Assembly: GCA_937982515.1 (NCBI GenBank)
Contig: CALJMB010000340.1
Location: 1 to 11,377 of the forward strand
Direction: 5' to 3'
Source of the DNA: an uncultured Balneolaceae bacterium
Lineage (GTDB): Bacteria; Bacteroidota; Rhodothermia; Balneolales; Balneolaceae
DNA length: 11,377 bases
In this document: positions 1 through 5,705 of the stretch, one piece after another
Numbering within the stretch: position 1 is the stretch's first letter
How the letters are laid out: the number at the start of each line of letters is the position of its first letter
Position numbers and translations under genes: made by a program
The notes under the pieces: model-generated
The model's input: the letters and a program-made list of their open reading frames with translations, nothing else
What the model was told of the DNA's origin: nothing
The model's database searches: none

Positions 1-16
1 TTAAGGGGGAGAAAAC

Positions 17-43
17 CCGGAGCGCCACGCCGTGGCGCTCCGG
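17..43. repeat. Near-perfect GC-rich palindrome, 13-bp arms
   Basis: Arm CCGGAGCGCCACG (17-29) and arm CGTGGCGCTCCGG (31-43) are exact reverse complements around a single C at 30. As RNA the innermost pairs would open to form a small loop. It is followed by CGGTCTC twice in tandem (41-47, 48-54). No T-run follows, so it is not a canonical intrinsic terminator in the forward direction. A mobile palindromic repeat or the end of an upstream transcript are both possible. Confidence 0.75.
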
Positions 44-52
44 TCTCCGGTC

Positions 53-72
53 TCCATACACGCCCGTATGGA
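53..72. repeat. Short hairpin, 7-bp arms
   Basis: TCCATAC (53-59) pairs with GTATGGA (66-72) around a 6-nt loop, ACGCCC. It lies 9 nt after the larger palindrome at 17-43, and a T5 run comes 14 nt later (86-90). Together the two hairpins could act as a 3'-end structure for a gene upstream of the window, but this is only an inference. Confidence 0.5.
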
Positions 73-238
73 CAAGAGAGTTAACTTTTTCGTGGTATTC
101 CGAAACAAAATATTCGCAAGTTACTATAAGCAACTAGTAAACAGCAGCTTATCTTAAACACTTACGGTTAGTTGACGATAACTTGAAACTTTTGGCCCCG
201 CTTGCTTATTTAACACCTAAACAGATCGGTATATATTT

Positions 239-496
239 ATGAAAATTAATTTCGTGTCAAGAGAAGACATCAAGATCTCGAAAAAGAGTTCATCTAAGTA
301 TAAGCCCTTGATTGAGGCCATACAAAAGCTGGAGGCGGGCGGAAAAGCTCTGGAAGTCAAATTTAGTGATGAAGCTGAGTTAAATTCCATGAGAAATGTT
401 GTATACAGTTATAACAGGGAGAGAGGAGAAAATATCAAAAGCAGCAAACATCCCCAGCAGAAGTTGGTTTACTTCTATAAAGAAAACAACGATTAG
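239..496 (+). CDS. Small conserved-looking hypothetical protein, 85 aa
   Basis: I do not recognise this gene with confidence. The 85-residue product is basic, with a lysine/serine-rich N-terminus (about residues 10-22). A middle segment reads like helix-turn-strand (PLIEAIQKLEAGGKALEVKF, 23-42). A C-terminal segment is rich in Arg, Lys and His, ending in a strand-like LVYFYKEN. The pattern of a helix, a 'GGKALEVKF' strand, a second helix and a terminal basic strand suggests a compact alpha/beta domain that might bind nucleic acid. That is inference only. There is no signal peptide or membrane segment. The ATG at 239 has no clear Shine-Dalgarno sequence. The gene stands alone and converges on rpsA, with the hairpin at 527-556 between them. 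Confidence 0.65.
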   Translation: MKINFVSREDIKISKKSSSKYKPLIEAIQKLEAGGKALEVKFSDEAELNSMRNVVYSYNRERGENIKSSKHPQQKLVYFYKENND

Positions 497-520
497 CAAT
501 GTATTCAGGCCCTGCCTATA

Positions 521-556
521 TAAAAAAGGCTCAGAGGGATGTTGCCCTCCAAGCCT
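521..556 (-). terminator. Intrinsic terminator of the cmk-rpsA operon
   Basis: The stem pairs AGGCT (527-531) with AGCCT (552-556) and GAGGG (534-538) with CCCTC (545-549), separated by a CA/CA internal mismatch, with loop ATGTTG. Read on the minus strand, the stem is followed by six U residues (527-522). It lies about 37 nt beyond the rpsA stop codon, which fits an intrinsic terminator. In the plus direction it is followed only by a weak T-rich stretch, so it may also end the 239-496 transcript, less efficiently. Confidence 0.85.
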
Positions 557-592
557 CTTAAATTTCAGGAAGAAGTTAAGCTAACTGCTGTT

Positions 593-2635
593 TTACTCCA
601 CTTCCTCATCGTTTTCACTTTCAGAATCTTCTTTCTGATCAGCTTTCGCTCTCTTTTCGGCCTCCTCTTTTGCTTTGGCCTCCATTTCCTTTTTCAGATC
701 GGCCAAGCCAGACATTTCTCCCAAAGTCGGGGTTCCGGTCTGGGGAGCATCGGATGACTCTTTCCTCTTTGAAGCGGAAGCTTTAGCCCGCTTGACATCT
801 TGTTCGCGCTGGCTGAGTGTAATGTTCTTATTAGACTCATCCATTTCGATAACAAATGCCTTGACTTTATCGCCCTCGCTGAAGTGTTCTGTCGGGTCTT
901 CCTGGGTTTCCGTTTTGCTGGCGGGAATAAACCCTTCCATATCCAGGGGCAGTTTAACAAAAACTCCCTTGTCGGTTATTTTGGTTACTTCACCTTCAAC
1001 TTCAGAGGTAAGTCCGTACTCTTCAGCGAACTGTTCCCAGGGGTTGCCCTCGATCTGCTTATGGCCCAGCGTAATACGCCGGTTATCAAAGTCGATGGCC
1101 AGGATAATCACCTCGATTTCCTCATCTTTATCGATGATCTCATTGGGGTGGTTAATCTTCTTGGTCCAGCTCAGGTCTGATATATGAATGAGGCCGTCGA
1201 TGCCGGGCTCAAGTTCCACAAACACACCGAAGTTAGTGAGGTTTCGAACCGTTCCTTTGTGCCGGGAACCCACCGGATAGCGTTCATCGATTTCTTCCCA
1301 TGGATCTTTTTCAAGCTGCTTGACACCCAGGGAGATCTTCTTTTCGGGTTCATTCACGTTGAGCACTACACATTCTATGATATCATCCTTTTCAACCAGC
1401 TGTGAGGGATGCTTAATGTGCTGTGTCCACGACATTTCGCTTATGTGAATCAGGCCTTCAACACCCTTTTCCAGTTCAATGAAGGCTCCGTAATCGGCAA
1501 TGGATACGACCCGCCCCTGAACTTTAATTCCTTCGGGGTATTTAAGATCTATCTCCTCCCAGGGATGAGGCTGCAACTGCTTCAAGCCCAGCGACACGCG
1601 CTTGGAGTCTTCATCGAAGTCGATTACCGCAACGTTCATACGCTGATCCAGCGAAACAATTTCTTCAGGATGCTCTACACGCCCCCATGAGAGGTCTGTA
1701 ATGTGGAGAAGCCCGTCAACGCCGCCAAGATCAATAAACACGCCAAAGTCGGTGATGTTTTTGACAATGCCCTCGAGTACCTGGCCTTCTTCGATGGTTT
1801 CGAGAATCTCCTGCCGCTGTTCTTCCAGGTCAGACTCGATAAGTGCGCGGTGAGAAACAACCACGTTTTCTGCCTGCATATTCAGCTTTACAACCTGAAA
1901 CTCCATGGTCTTACCGACATAGGCATCGAAATCCCGGACCGGCCGGACGTCAATCTGTGAGCCGGGAAGGAAGGCATCGATACCCATAACATCGACAACC
2001 ATACCACCTTTGATACGGCGTTTGATGTAACCTTCAATCACTTCACCGGTATTATGGCTGGCTTCAATGGTCTCCCATGCATGGAGAATGTCTGCTTTGC
2101 GGCGGGAAAGAATAAGTTGCCCTTCCTGGTCTTCAACCTTGTCCAGGAACACTTCCACTTCATCACCGGGCTTAAGATTTTTTACAAGTTCATCCGGAAA
2201 TTCGTTTACCTGTACGATACCTTCAGATTTAAATCCGATATCGACAATAACATATTTCTCATCGACGGAAACGACCCGTCCGGTAACAATTTCTTTCTCT
2301 TCAATTTCATTGAGCGTATCTTCATACATCGAAGCCAGCTCGTGAAACTCTTCATCTGTATAGTCGTCTGACGCCGCCTCAAGCTGATCGTAGGTATATA
2401 CTTCCTGGTCGCCCAGCTCGCCGGTAAAAGAAGGCACGTTGTTCGGAGTTGTTTCTACAGCTTCGTCTTCTTTTGTCGTCGCTTCGGCAGACGGCCCCTC
2501 ATGTTCCGGCCCTGCCTGCAATTCTGTACCTTCAGCCTCTTTTTCCGCTACCTTCACCTCTTGATTCTCAGTGGTTGCTGTACGCTCATCCTCTTTTTTG
2601 GTATCGTTTTGTTCTTGTTGTAGGTTTTCTGTCAT
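593..2635 (-). CDS. rpsA: 30S ribosomal protein S1
   Basis: S1 binds single-stranded mRNA on the small subunit and helps load messages, especially those lacking a strong Shine-Dalgarno sequence. The 680-residue product contains six S1/OB-fold RNA-binding domains at about residues 113-179, 197-264, 284-353, 369-438, 456-525 and 543-610. Repeated signatures such as DFGVFIDL...GLLHITDLSW and R(V/I)(S/T)LG(L/V/H)KQ mark domains 3-5. It is longer than E. coli S1 (557 aa) because of an acidic N-terminal extension of about 110 residues rich in Glu/Thr and a C-terminal tail of about 70 residues, charged and rich in Lys/Glu. The ATG at 2635 has no obvious Shine-Dalgarno sequence. It lies 74 nt downstream of cmk, a widely conserved pairing, and is probably co-transcribed with it. 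Confidence 0.96.
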   Translation of the reverse strand: MTENLQQEQNDTKKEDERTATTENQEVKVAEKEAEGTELQAGPEHEGPSAEATTKEDEAVETTPNNVPSFTGELGDQEVYTYDQLEAASDDYTDEEFHELASMYEDTLNEIEEKEIVTGRVVSVDEKYVIVDIGFKSEGIVQVNEFPDELVKNLKPGDEVEVFLDKVEDQEGQLILSRRKADILHAWETIEASHNTGEVIEGYIKRRIKGGMVVDVMGIDAFLPGSQIDVRPVRDFDAYVGKTMEFQVVKLNMQAENVVVSHRALIESDLEEQRQEILETIEEGQVLEGIVKNITDFGVFIDLGGVDGLLHITDLSWGRVEHPEEIVSLDQRMNVAVIDFDEDSKRVSLGLKQLQPHPWEEIDLKYPEGIKVQGRVVSIADYGAFIELEKGVEGLIHISEMSWTQHIKHPSQLVEKDDIIECVVLNVNEPEKKISLGVKQLEKDPWEEIDERYPVGSRHKGTVRNLTNFGVFVELEPGIDGLIHISDLSWTKKINHPNEIIDKDEEIEVIILAIDFDNRRITLGHKQIEGNPWEQFAEEYGLTSEVEGEVTKITDKGVFVKLPLDMEGFIPASKTETQEDPTEHFSEGDKVKAFVIEMDESNKNITLSQREQDVKRAKASASKRKESSDAPQTGTPTLGEMSGLADLKKEMEAKAKEEAEKRAKADQKEDSESENDEEVE

Positions 2636-2709
2636 TATAGTTGATGTTAAAGTTACCGCATCTCAATCTTACTTAAAATTGAAATGGGATTAGAGTTAAT
2701 GGTTAAGTA

Positions 2710-3372
2710 TTAATGTTTTGTTTCTGTAGCTTCTGAAATCATTGAACAAATTTTATTTACCTGTTGTTCAAAGGTTGTATCCGTCGTGTCGATTTCAATT
2801 GCATCCCCTGCTTTGCGCAGCGGGTCTGACTTTCGCCGGGAGTCTTTCTGATCTCTTCTTATAATATTACTTCGTACTTCTTCAAGTGTAATATCAGGCT
2901 CTTGTTCCTTCAGTTGTTCAAACCTTCGCCGGGCACGTTCATCTACATCTGCAGACATATAAAACTTCAGCTCTGCCTCGGGGAATACGGCCGTGCCCAG
3001 ATCACGTCCTTCGGCAATGTACTGTCCTCTTTTAACAGCCTTACGCATTAAATCGTTGATAAAAGTTCTTACCTCGGGCTTCGATGCAATCAGACTTACT
3101 ACATTCGCCACTTCCTCTGTGCGTAACTGTTCCGTTACATCCCTGCCGTTGACAAAAACATGAAACGTTTTATCTTCATAACGGAATGAAACCGTCAGCG
3201 TTTTCAACAACTCAAAGAATGCCCGGAGATTTTCCCCTGTCTCCAGGTATACAACAGCCAGTGCTCTGTATAGGGCTCCGGAATCCAGGTATTCGATCCC
3301 CAGCCTGTTCGCTACAGCCCTGGCTGTAGAGCTTTTCCCTGATCCGGCCGGCCCGTCAATAACTACGATCAT
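2710..3372 (-). CDS. cmk: Cytidylate (CMP/dCMP) kinase
   Basis: Cmk transfers phosphate from ATP to CMP or dCMP, giving the diphosphates used for RNA, DNA and lipid precursors in the cytosol. The 220-residue length is typical of the bacterial family. The P-loop GPAGSGKS is at residues 7-14. YLDSGALYRA (28-37) is the NMP-binding start, EGRDLGT (121-127) is the family's substrate-binding motif, and RRDQKDSRRKSDPL (172-185) is the lid segment with its arginines. DAIEIDTT (190-197) is the usual C-terminal signature. The ATG at 3372 is supported by AGGAG 10 nt upstream (3387-3383 on the minus strand) and by the P-loop sitting immediately after the start. It is divergent from rpsT and heads the cmk-rpsA unit. 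Confidence 0.97.
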   Translation of the reverse strand: MIVVIDGPAGSGKSSTARAVANRLGIEYLDSGALYRALAVVYLETGENLRAFFELLKTLTVSFRYEDKTFHVFVNGRDVTEQLRTEEVANVVSLIASKPEVRTFINDLMRKAVKRGQYIAEGRDLGTAVFPEAELKFYMSADVDERARRRFEQLKEQEPDITLEEVRSNIIRRDQKDSRRKSDPLRKAGDAIEIDTTDTTFEQQVNKICSMISEATETKH

Positions 3373-3382
3373 GGTTGAAAGA

Positions 3383-3387
3383 CTCCT
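3383..3387 (-). promoter_or_regulatory. Shine-Dalgarno site of cmk
   Basis: Minus-strand AGGAG lies 10 nt before the cmk ATG. This is a usable ribosome-binding site and fixes the start. It contrasts with rpsA and rpsT in the same window, which lack one. Confidence 0.7.
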
Positions 3388-3423
3388 AAATTACTTTTAT
3401 TTAGTTAATTTTTCAATGACTTC

Positions 3424-3454
3424 TTGTTTAATGATTTCAGAAATTTTAACTTTG
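3424..3454 (+). promoter_or_regulatory. Candidate Bacteroidetes-type promoter for rpsT-gpmI
   Basis: TTG at 3424-3426 and TAACTTTG at 3447-3454 are separated by 20 nt. The second box is an exact match to the Bacteroidetes -7 consensus TAnnTTTG, and the first fits the -33 TTG element. Transcription would start near 3459-3461, giving a leader of about 60 nt before rpsT that includes the hairpin at 3466-3482. Such short AT-rich motifs can arise by chance, so this remains a candidate. Confidence 0.55.
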
Positions 3455-3465
3455 GGGTCTTTCTG

Positions 3466-3482
3466 ATCTGGCAAGTCCAGAT
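3466..3482 (+). promoter_or_regulatory. Hairpin in the presumed rpsT leader
   Basis: ATCTGG (3466-3471) and CCAGAT (3477-3482) form a perfect 6-bp stem around the loop CAAGT. It falls inside the predicted 5' leader of rpsT, about 39 nt before the start codon. Ribosomal protein leaders often carry structures for autoregulation, but no S20-binding feature can be recognised here. Confidence 0.4.
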
Positions 3483-3521
3483 GATACAAATAATTTCGAA
3501 GAACTGATAAGTAAATATTTT

Positions 3522-3773
3522 ATGCCACAACATAAATCTGCCATTAAACGTGTACGCCAAAATGAAAAGCGTCGTCTACACAACCGGTCCCAACGCTCCA
3601 AAATGAGAACACTGGTTAAGAGAGTATTTGAATCTACGGATAAGGACGATGCCCAGACATTGCTGAGAGAAGCTGTTTCTTACGTGGATCGTGCTGCGGG
3701 CAAGGGCCTCATCCATCCTAACAACGCCGCCCGCAAGAAAGCAAGGCTTACTAAACACGTCAACAACCTTTAA
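3522..3773 (+). CDS. rpsT: 30S ribosomal protein S20
   Basis: S20 is a primary 16S rRNA-binding protein of the small ribosomal subunit. The 83-residue, strongly basic product is close to the usual 84-90 residues. It begins with the family pattern MPQHKSAIKRVRQNEKRRLHN, continues with a serine/arginine-rich helix (SQRSKMRTLVKRV), and ends with the conserved GKGLIHPNNAARKKARL segment (about 60-76). The ATG at 3522 is chosen because it gives the canonical N-terminus. No Shine-Dalgarno sequence is evident. Only 14 nt separate its stop from the gpmI start, so the two are probably one transcript running from the candidate promoter at 3424-3454. Confidence 0.96.
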   Translation: MPQHKSAIKRVRQNEKRRLHNRSQRSKMRTLVKRVFESTDKDDAQTLLREAVSYVDRAAGKGLIHPNNAARKKARLTKHVNNL

Positions 3774-3787
3774 ATACCTTATCCGGA

Positions 3788-5308
3788 TTGGCTGATTTTA
3801 CATCAAAGGCACTTCTCGTAATATTAGATGGCTATGGGATAGCTCAAAATCCTGAAGTCAGCGCAATAGACAAAGCCAGAAAACCCTTCATCGACCATCT
3901 TATGCAAACCTGCCCTCATTCCAGGCTGTCTGCAAGCGGGGAGAGTGTGGGGCTGCCCGATGGTCAGTTTGGCAATTCGGAAGTAGGCCATCTCAATATA
4001 GGGGCCGGCCGCATTGTGTGGCAGGAGTTGTCCCGAATCAATAAAGCTATCCGGGACGGTTCTTTTTTTGAGAATGATGTTCTCTTGCAAGCCGTAGAGG
4101 AAGCCAAAAAGAAAGGGCGCATTCATGTCATGGGCCTTTTTTCAGACGGTGGTGTACACAGCCAAAATGAGCACCTCTACGCGTTGCTTCGCCTTATCCA
4201 ATCCAAAGGCATCGGCAATGCATACGTTCATGCGTTTACCGATGGCCGCGACACCTCTCCTACCGGAGGGCTGGAATATGCAAAGGAATTTGAACAGCGA
4301 TCGAAGGAAATTGGTACCGGAACCCTGGCCTCGGTTATCGGGCGCTACTACGCCATGGACCGCGACAACCGCTGGGAACGAACCAAACAGGCTTACGACC
4401 TGCTTGTTCATGGTATTGGCAGCGCATATGATTCGGCAGAAAAAGCGTTGGAAGCATCTTATGATGAGGGAGTGACAGATGAGTTCATCAAGCCCAAGCT
4501 TATAGATCAAAACAAAAGTTCCAGGATTCAGGAAGGCGATGTAGTGGTATTCTATAACATCCGGGGTGACCGCGCCAGGCAATTAACGCGGGCTCTGACT
4601 TTAGAGGATTTTGAGCATTTCGAGACAAAACCTCTGAACCTTCATTATGCCACCTTCACCTCGTATGATGAAACATTCGGCCACGTCCATGTGGCCTTCC
4701 CTCCGGTTGAAATTAAAAATACACTCGGCGAAGTAGTAAGTAAGCAGCATCTAAAACAGCTTCGCATTGCAGAAACAGAAAAGTACCCTCACGTCACCTA
4801 TTTCTTCAATGGAGGTGAGGAAGTCCCGTTTGAGGGGGAGGACCGCATTGTCATTCCAAGCCCCAAGGTGGCTACCTATGACCTCCAGCCGGAGATGAGT
4901 GCACCCGATGTGGCCGATACACTCTGCGGGAAACTGGCAACCGAAGAGTACCATCTGTGCATACTGAACTTTGCCAACCCCGATATGGTGGGCCATACCG
5001 GTGATATGGATGCGGCCATCAAAGCGGTTGAAACGGTAGACAGCCAACTTAAAAAAGTAGTTAACACAGCCGATGAGCACGGCTACAAAATATTGATCAT
5101 TGCAGATCATGGAAATGCCGACTGCCTGGTCAATGAAGACGGATCTCCCCATACGGCCCACACTACGGCACCGGTACCCGTTATCGTTGTCAATGAACCT
5201 CGCGCCCAAAAAGTGGCTGAAGGCATTTTAGCAGATGTTGCTCCTACCCTCCTGAAGATGATGGGAATTGATCAGCCTGAAGAGATGACAGGCCGTCCAC
5301 TATTCTGA
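3788..5308 (+). CDS. gpmI: 2,3-bisphosphoglycerate-independent phosphoglycerate mutase
   Basis: This cytosolic, metal-dependent enzyme interconverts 3-phosphoglycerate and 2-phosphoglycerate in glycolysis and gluconeogenesis. At 506 residues it has the normal length for iPGM. Visible motifs are DGYG (14-17, metal ligand Asp), GNSEVGH (62-68, with the phosphorylated catalytic Ser64), SDGGVHS (119-125), TDGRDTSP (151-158), GRYYAMDRDNRWER (185-198), NIRGDRARQLT (257-267), NFANPDMVGHTGD (394-406), ADHGNAD (439-445) and TAHTTAPVP (456-464). These cover both the phosphatase and phosphotransferase domains. The start is the TTG at 3788: no in-frame ATG exists upstream, and the next one is at residue 39, past the DGYG metal site. 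It lies 14 nt after rpsT and is probably co-transcribed. Confidence 0.97.
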   Translation: MADFTSKALLVILDGYGIAQNPEVSAIDKARKPFIDHLMQTCPHSRLSASGESVGLPDGQFGNSEVGHLNIGAGRIVWQELSRINKAIRDGSFFENDVLLQAVEEAKKKGRIHVMGLFSDGGVHSQNEHLYALLRLIQSKGIGNAYVHAFTDGRDTSPTGGLEYAKEFEQRSKEIGTGTLASVIGRYYAMDRDNRWERTKQAYDLLVHGIGSAYDSAEKALEASYDEGVTDEFIKPKLIDQNKSSRIQEGDVVVFYNIRGDRARQLTRALTLEDFEHFETKPLNLHYATFTSYDETFGHVHVAFPPVEIKNTLGEVVSKQHLKQLRIAETEKYPHVTYFFNGGEEVPFEGEDRIVIPSPKVATYDLQPEMSAPDVADTLCGKLATEEYHLCILNFANPDMVGHTGDMDAAIKAVETVDSQLKKVVNTADEHGYKILIIADHGNADCLVNEDGSPHTAHTTAPVPVIVVNEPRAQKVAEGILADVAPTLLKMMGIDQPEEMTGRPLF

Positions 5309-5342
5309 TATCCTTTCGGCCGGTTTCTGTGCATGCCCTGAC

Positions 5343-5372
5343 ACAATCCTGCTCTGTACAATCCTGCTTTGC
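5343..5372. repeat. Imperfect 15-nt tandem duplication
   Basis: Two adjacent units, ACAATCCTGCTCTGT (5343-5357) and ACAATCCTGCTTTGC (5358-5372), match at 13 of 15 positions. It lies about 35 nt after the gpmI stop. Replication slippage is the simplest origin. Confidence 0.65.
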
Positions 5373-5513
5373 TTTGGCGCCGATCCCGTATTTTTCAGGA
5401 CAGCCGGTTGTTTATTCCAGTCAAAACCAGGTGCAATTTGCGATTTTCGATTTCCGGGCCAACATTTTCAATACTTTTTAAGCCATTATTGAATTATTGG
5501 TAAGGTCTTACAT

Positions 5514-5579
5514 ATCAAAAGTTTGTTAAATGTTATTTCCAGGCTTTCCTTTTTTACCTTGAAATAAATCACTTTTGAT
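5514..5579. repeat. Separated 9-bp inverted repeat upstream of clpC
   Basis: ATCAAAAGT (5514-5522) and ACTTTTGAT (5571-5579) are exact reverse complements 48 nt apart. The downstream copy lies just before the candidate clpC promoter. The pair could be two operator half-sites or could be chance in AT-rich DNA. Confidence 0.4.
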
Positions 5580-5591
5580 TCTCCTTTTAGT

Positions 5592-5622
5592 TTGCTTTTA
5601 CACTGTGCCAATACTACTTTCG
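5592..5622 (+). promoter_or_regulatory. Candidate promoter of clpC
   Basis: TTG (5592-5594) and TACTTTCG (5615-5622) are spaced by 20 nt, the same geometry as the rpsT candidate. The second box matches TAnnTTTG at all but one fixed position (C for T). The same bases can also be read as a sigma70-like TTGCTT-N17-TACTTT. The start would be near 5627, giving a leader of about 80 nt. Confidence 0.4.
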
Positions 5623-5652
5623 TTCATGAGAGGTGAACTAAAAAATCATCTG

Positions 5653-5668
5653 ACTCGTTACTACGAGT
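5653..5668 (+). promoter_or_regulatory. Small perfect inverted repeat in the clpC leader
   Basis: ACTCGT (5653-5658) and ACGAGT (5663-5668) flank the loop TACT, 21 nt before the clpC Shine-Dalgarno sequence. It could be an operator or an RNA hairpin. It does not match the CtsR heptad or CIRCE elements that I know. Confidence 0.4.
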
Positions 5669-5688
5669 AAATAATATCCCCAAAATCC

Positions 5689-5695
5689 AGGAAGG
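5689..5695 (+). promoter_or_regulatory. Shine-Dalgarno site of clpC
   Basis: AGGAAGG lies 10 nt before ATG 5706 and only 4 nt before the in-frame TTG 5700. The spacing favours the ATG as the true start. Confidence 0.65.
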
Positions 5696-5705
5696 TAATT
5701 TGAAT

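Larger units (their letters stand above)
1..238. other. Non-coding region with two hairpins ahead of the first gene
   Basis: No convincing reading frame is seen here. The first 72 bases hold two inverted repeats, listed separately. The rest (about 73-238) is AT-rich and presumably contains the promoter of the small gene at 239. I could not find a -35/-10 pair or a well-spaced TAnnTTTG box in it. The window edge may cut the 3' end of an upstream transcription unit. Confidence 0.6.
5309..5591. other. Non-coding stretch between gpmI and the clpC promoter region
   Basis: No gene is supported here. The stretch holds an imperfect 15-nt tandem repeat (5343-5372), the word GATTTTCGATT (5442-5452), which reappears in a tRNA spacer hairpin, and the outer arms of a 9-bp inverted repeat (5514-5579). 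I see no clear intrinsic terminator for gpmI. A 55-codon minus-strand frame without ATG ends near the gpmI stop and is not called. Confidence 0.55.

Noticed and set aside
675..1187. Long plus-strand open frame inside rpsA (170 codons)
   Set aside because: It is the antisense shadow of a clearly coding S1 gene and shows no protein-family features.
5309..5473. Minus-strand 55-codon open frame ending near the gpmI stop
   Set aside because: It has no ATG, no ribosome-binding site and no recognisable domain, and part of it is the 15-nt tandem repeat. It is most likely chance.
5700..5705. TTG at 5700 as the clpC start
   Set aside because: It sits only 4 nt from the Shine-Dalgarno sequence, while ATG 5706 has better spacing and gives the family N-terminus MEGNFS.
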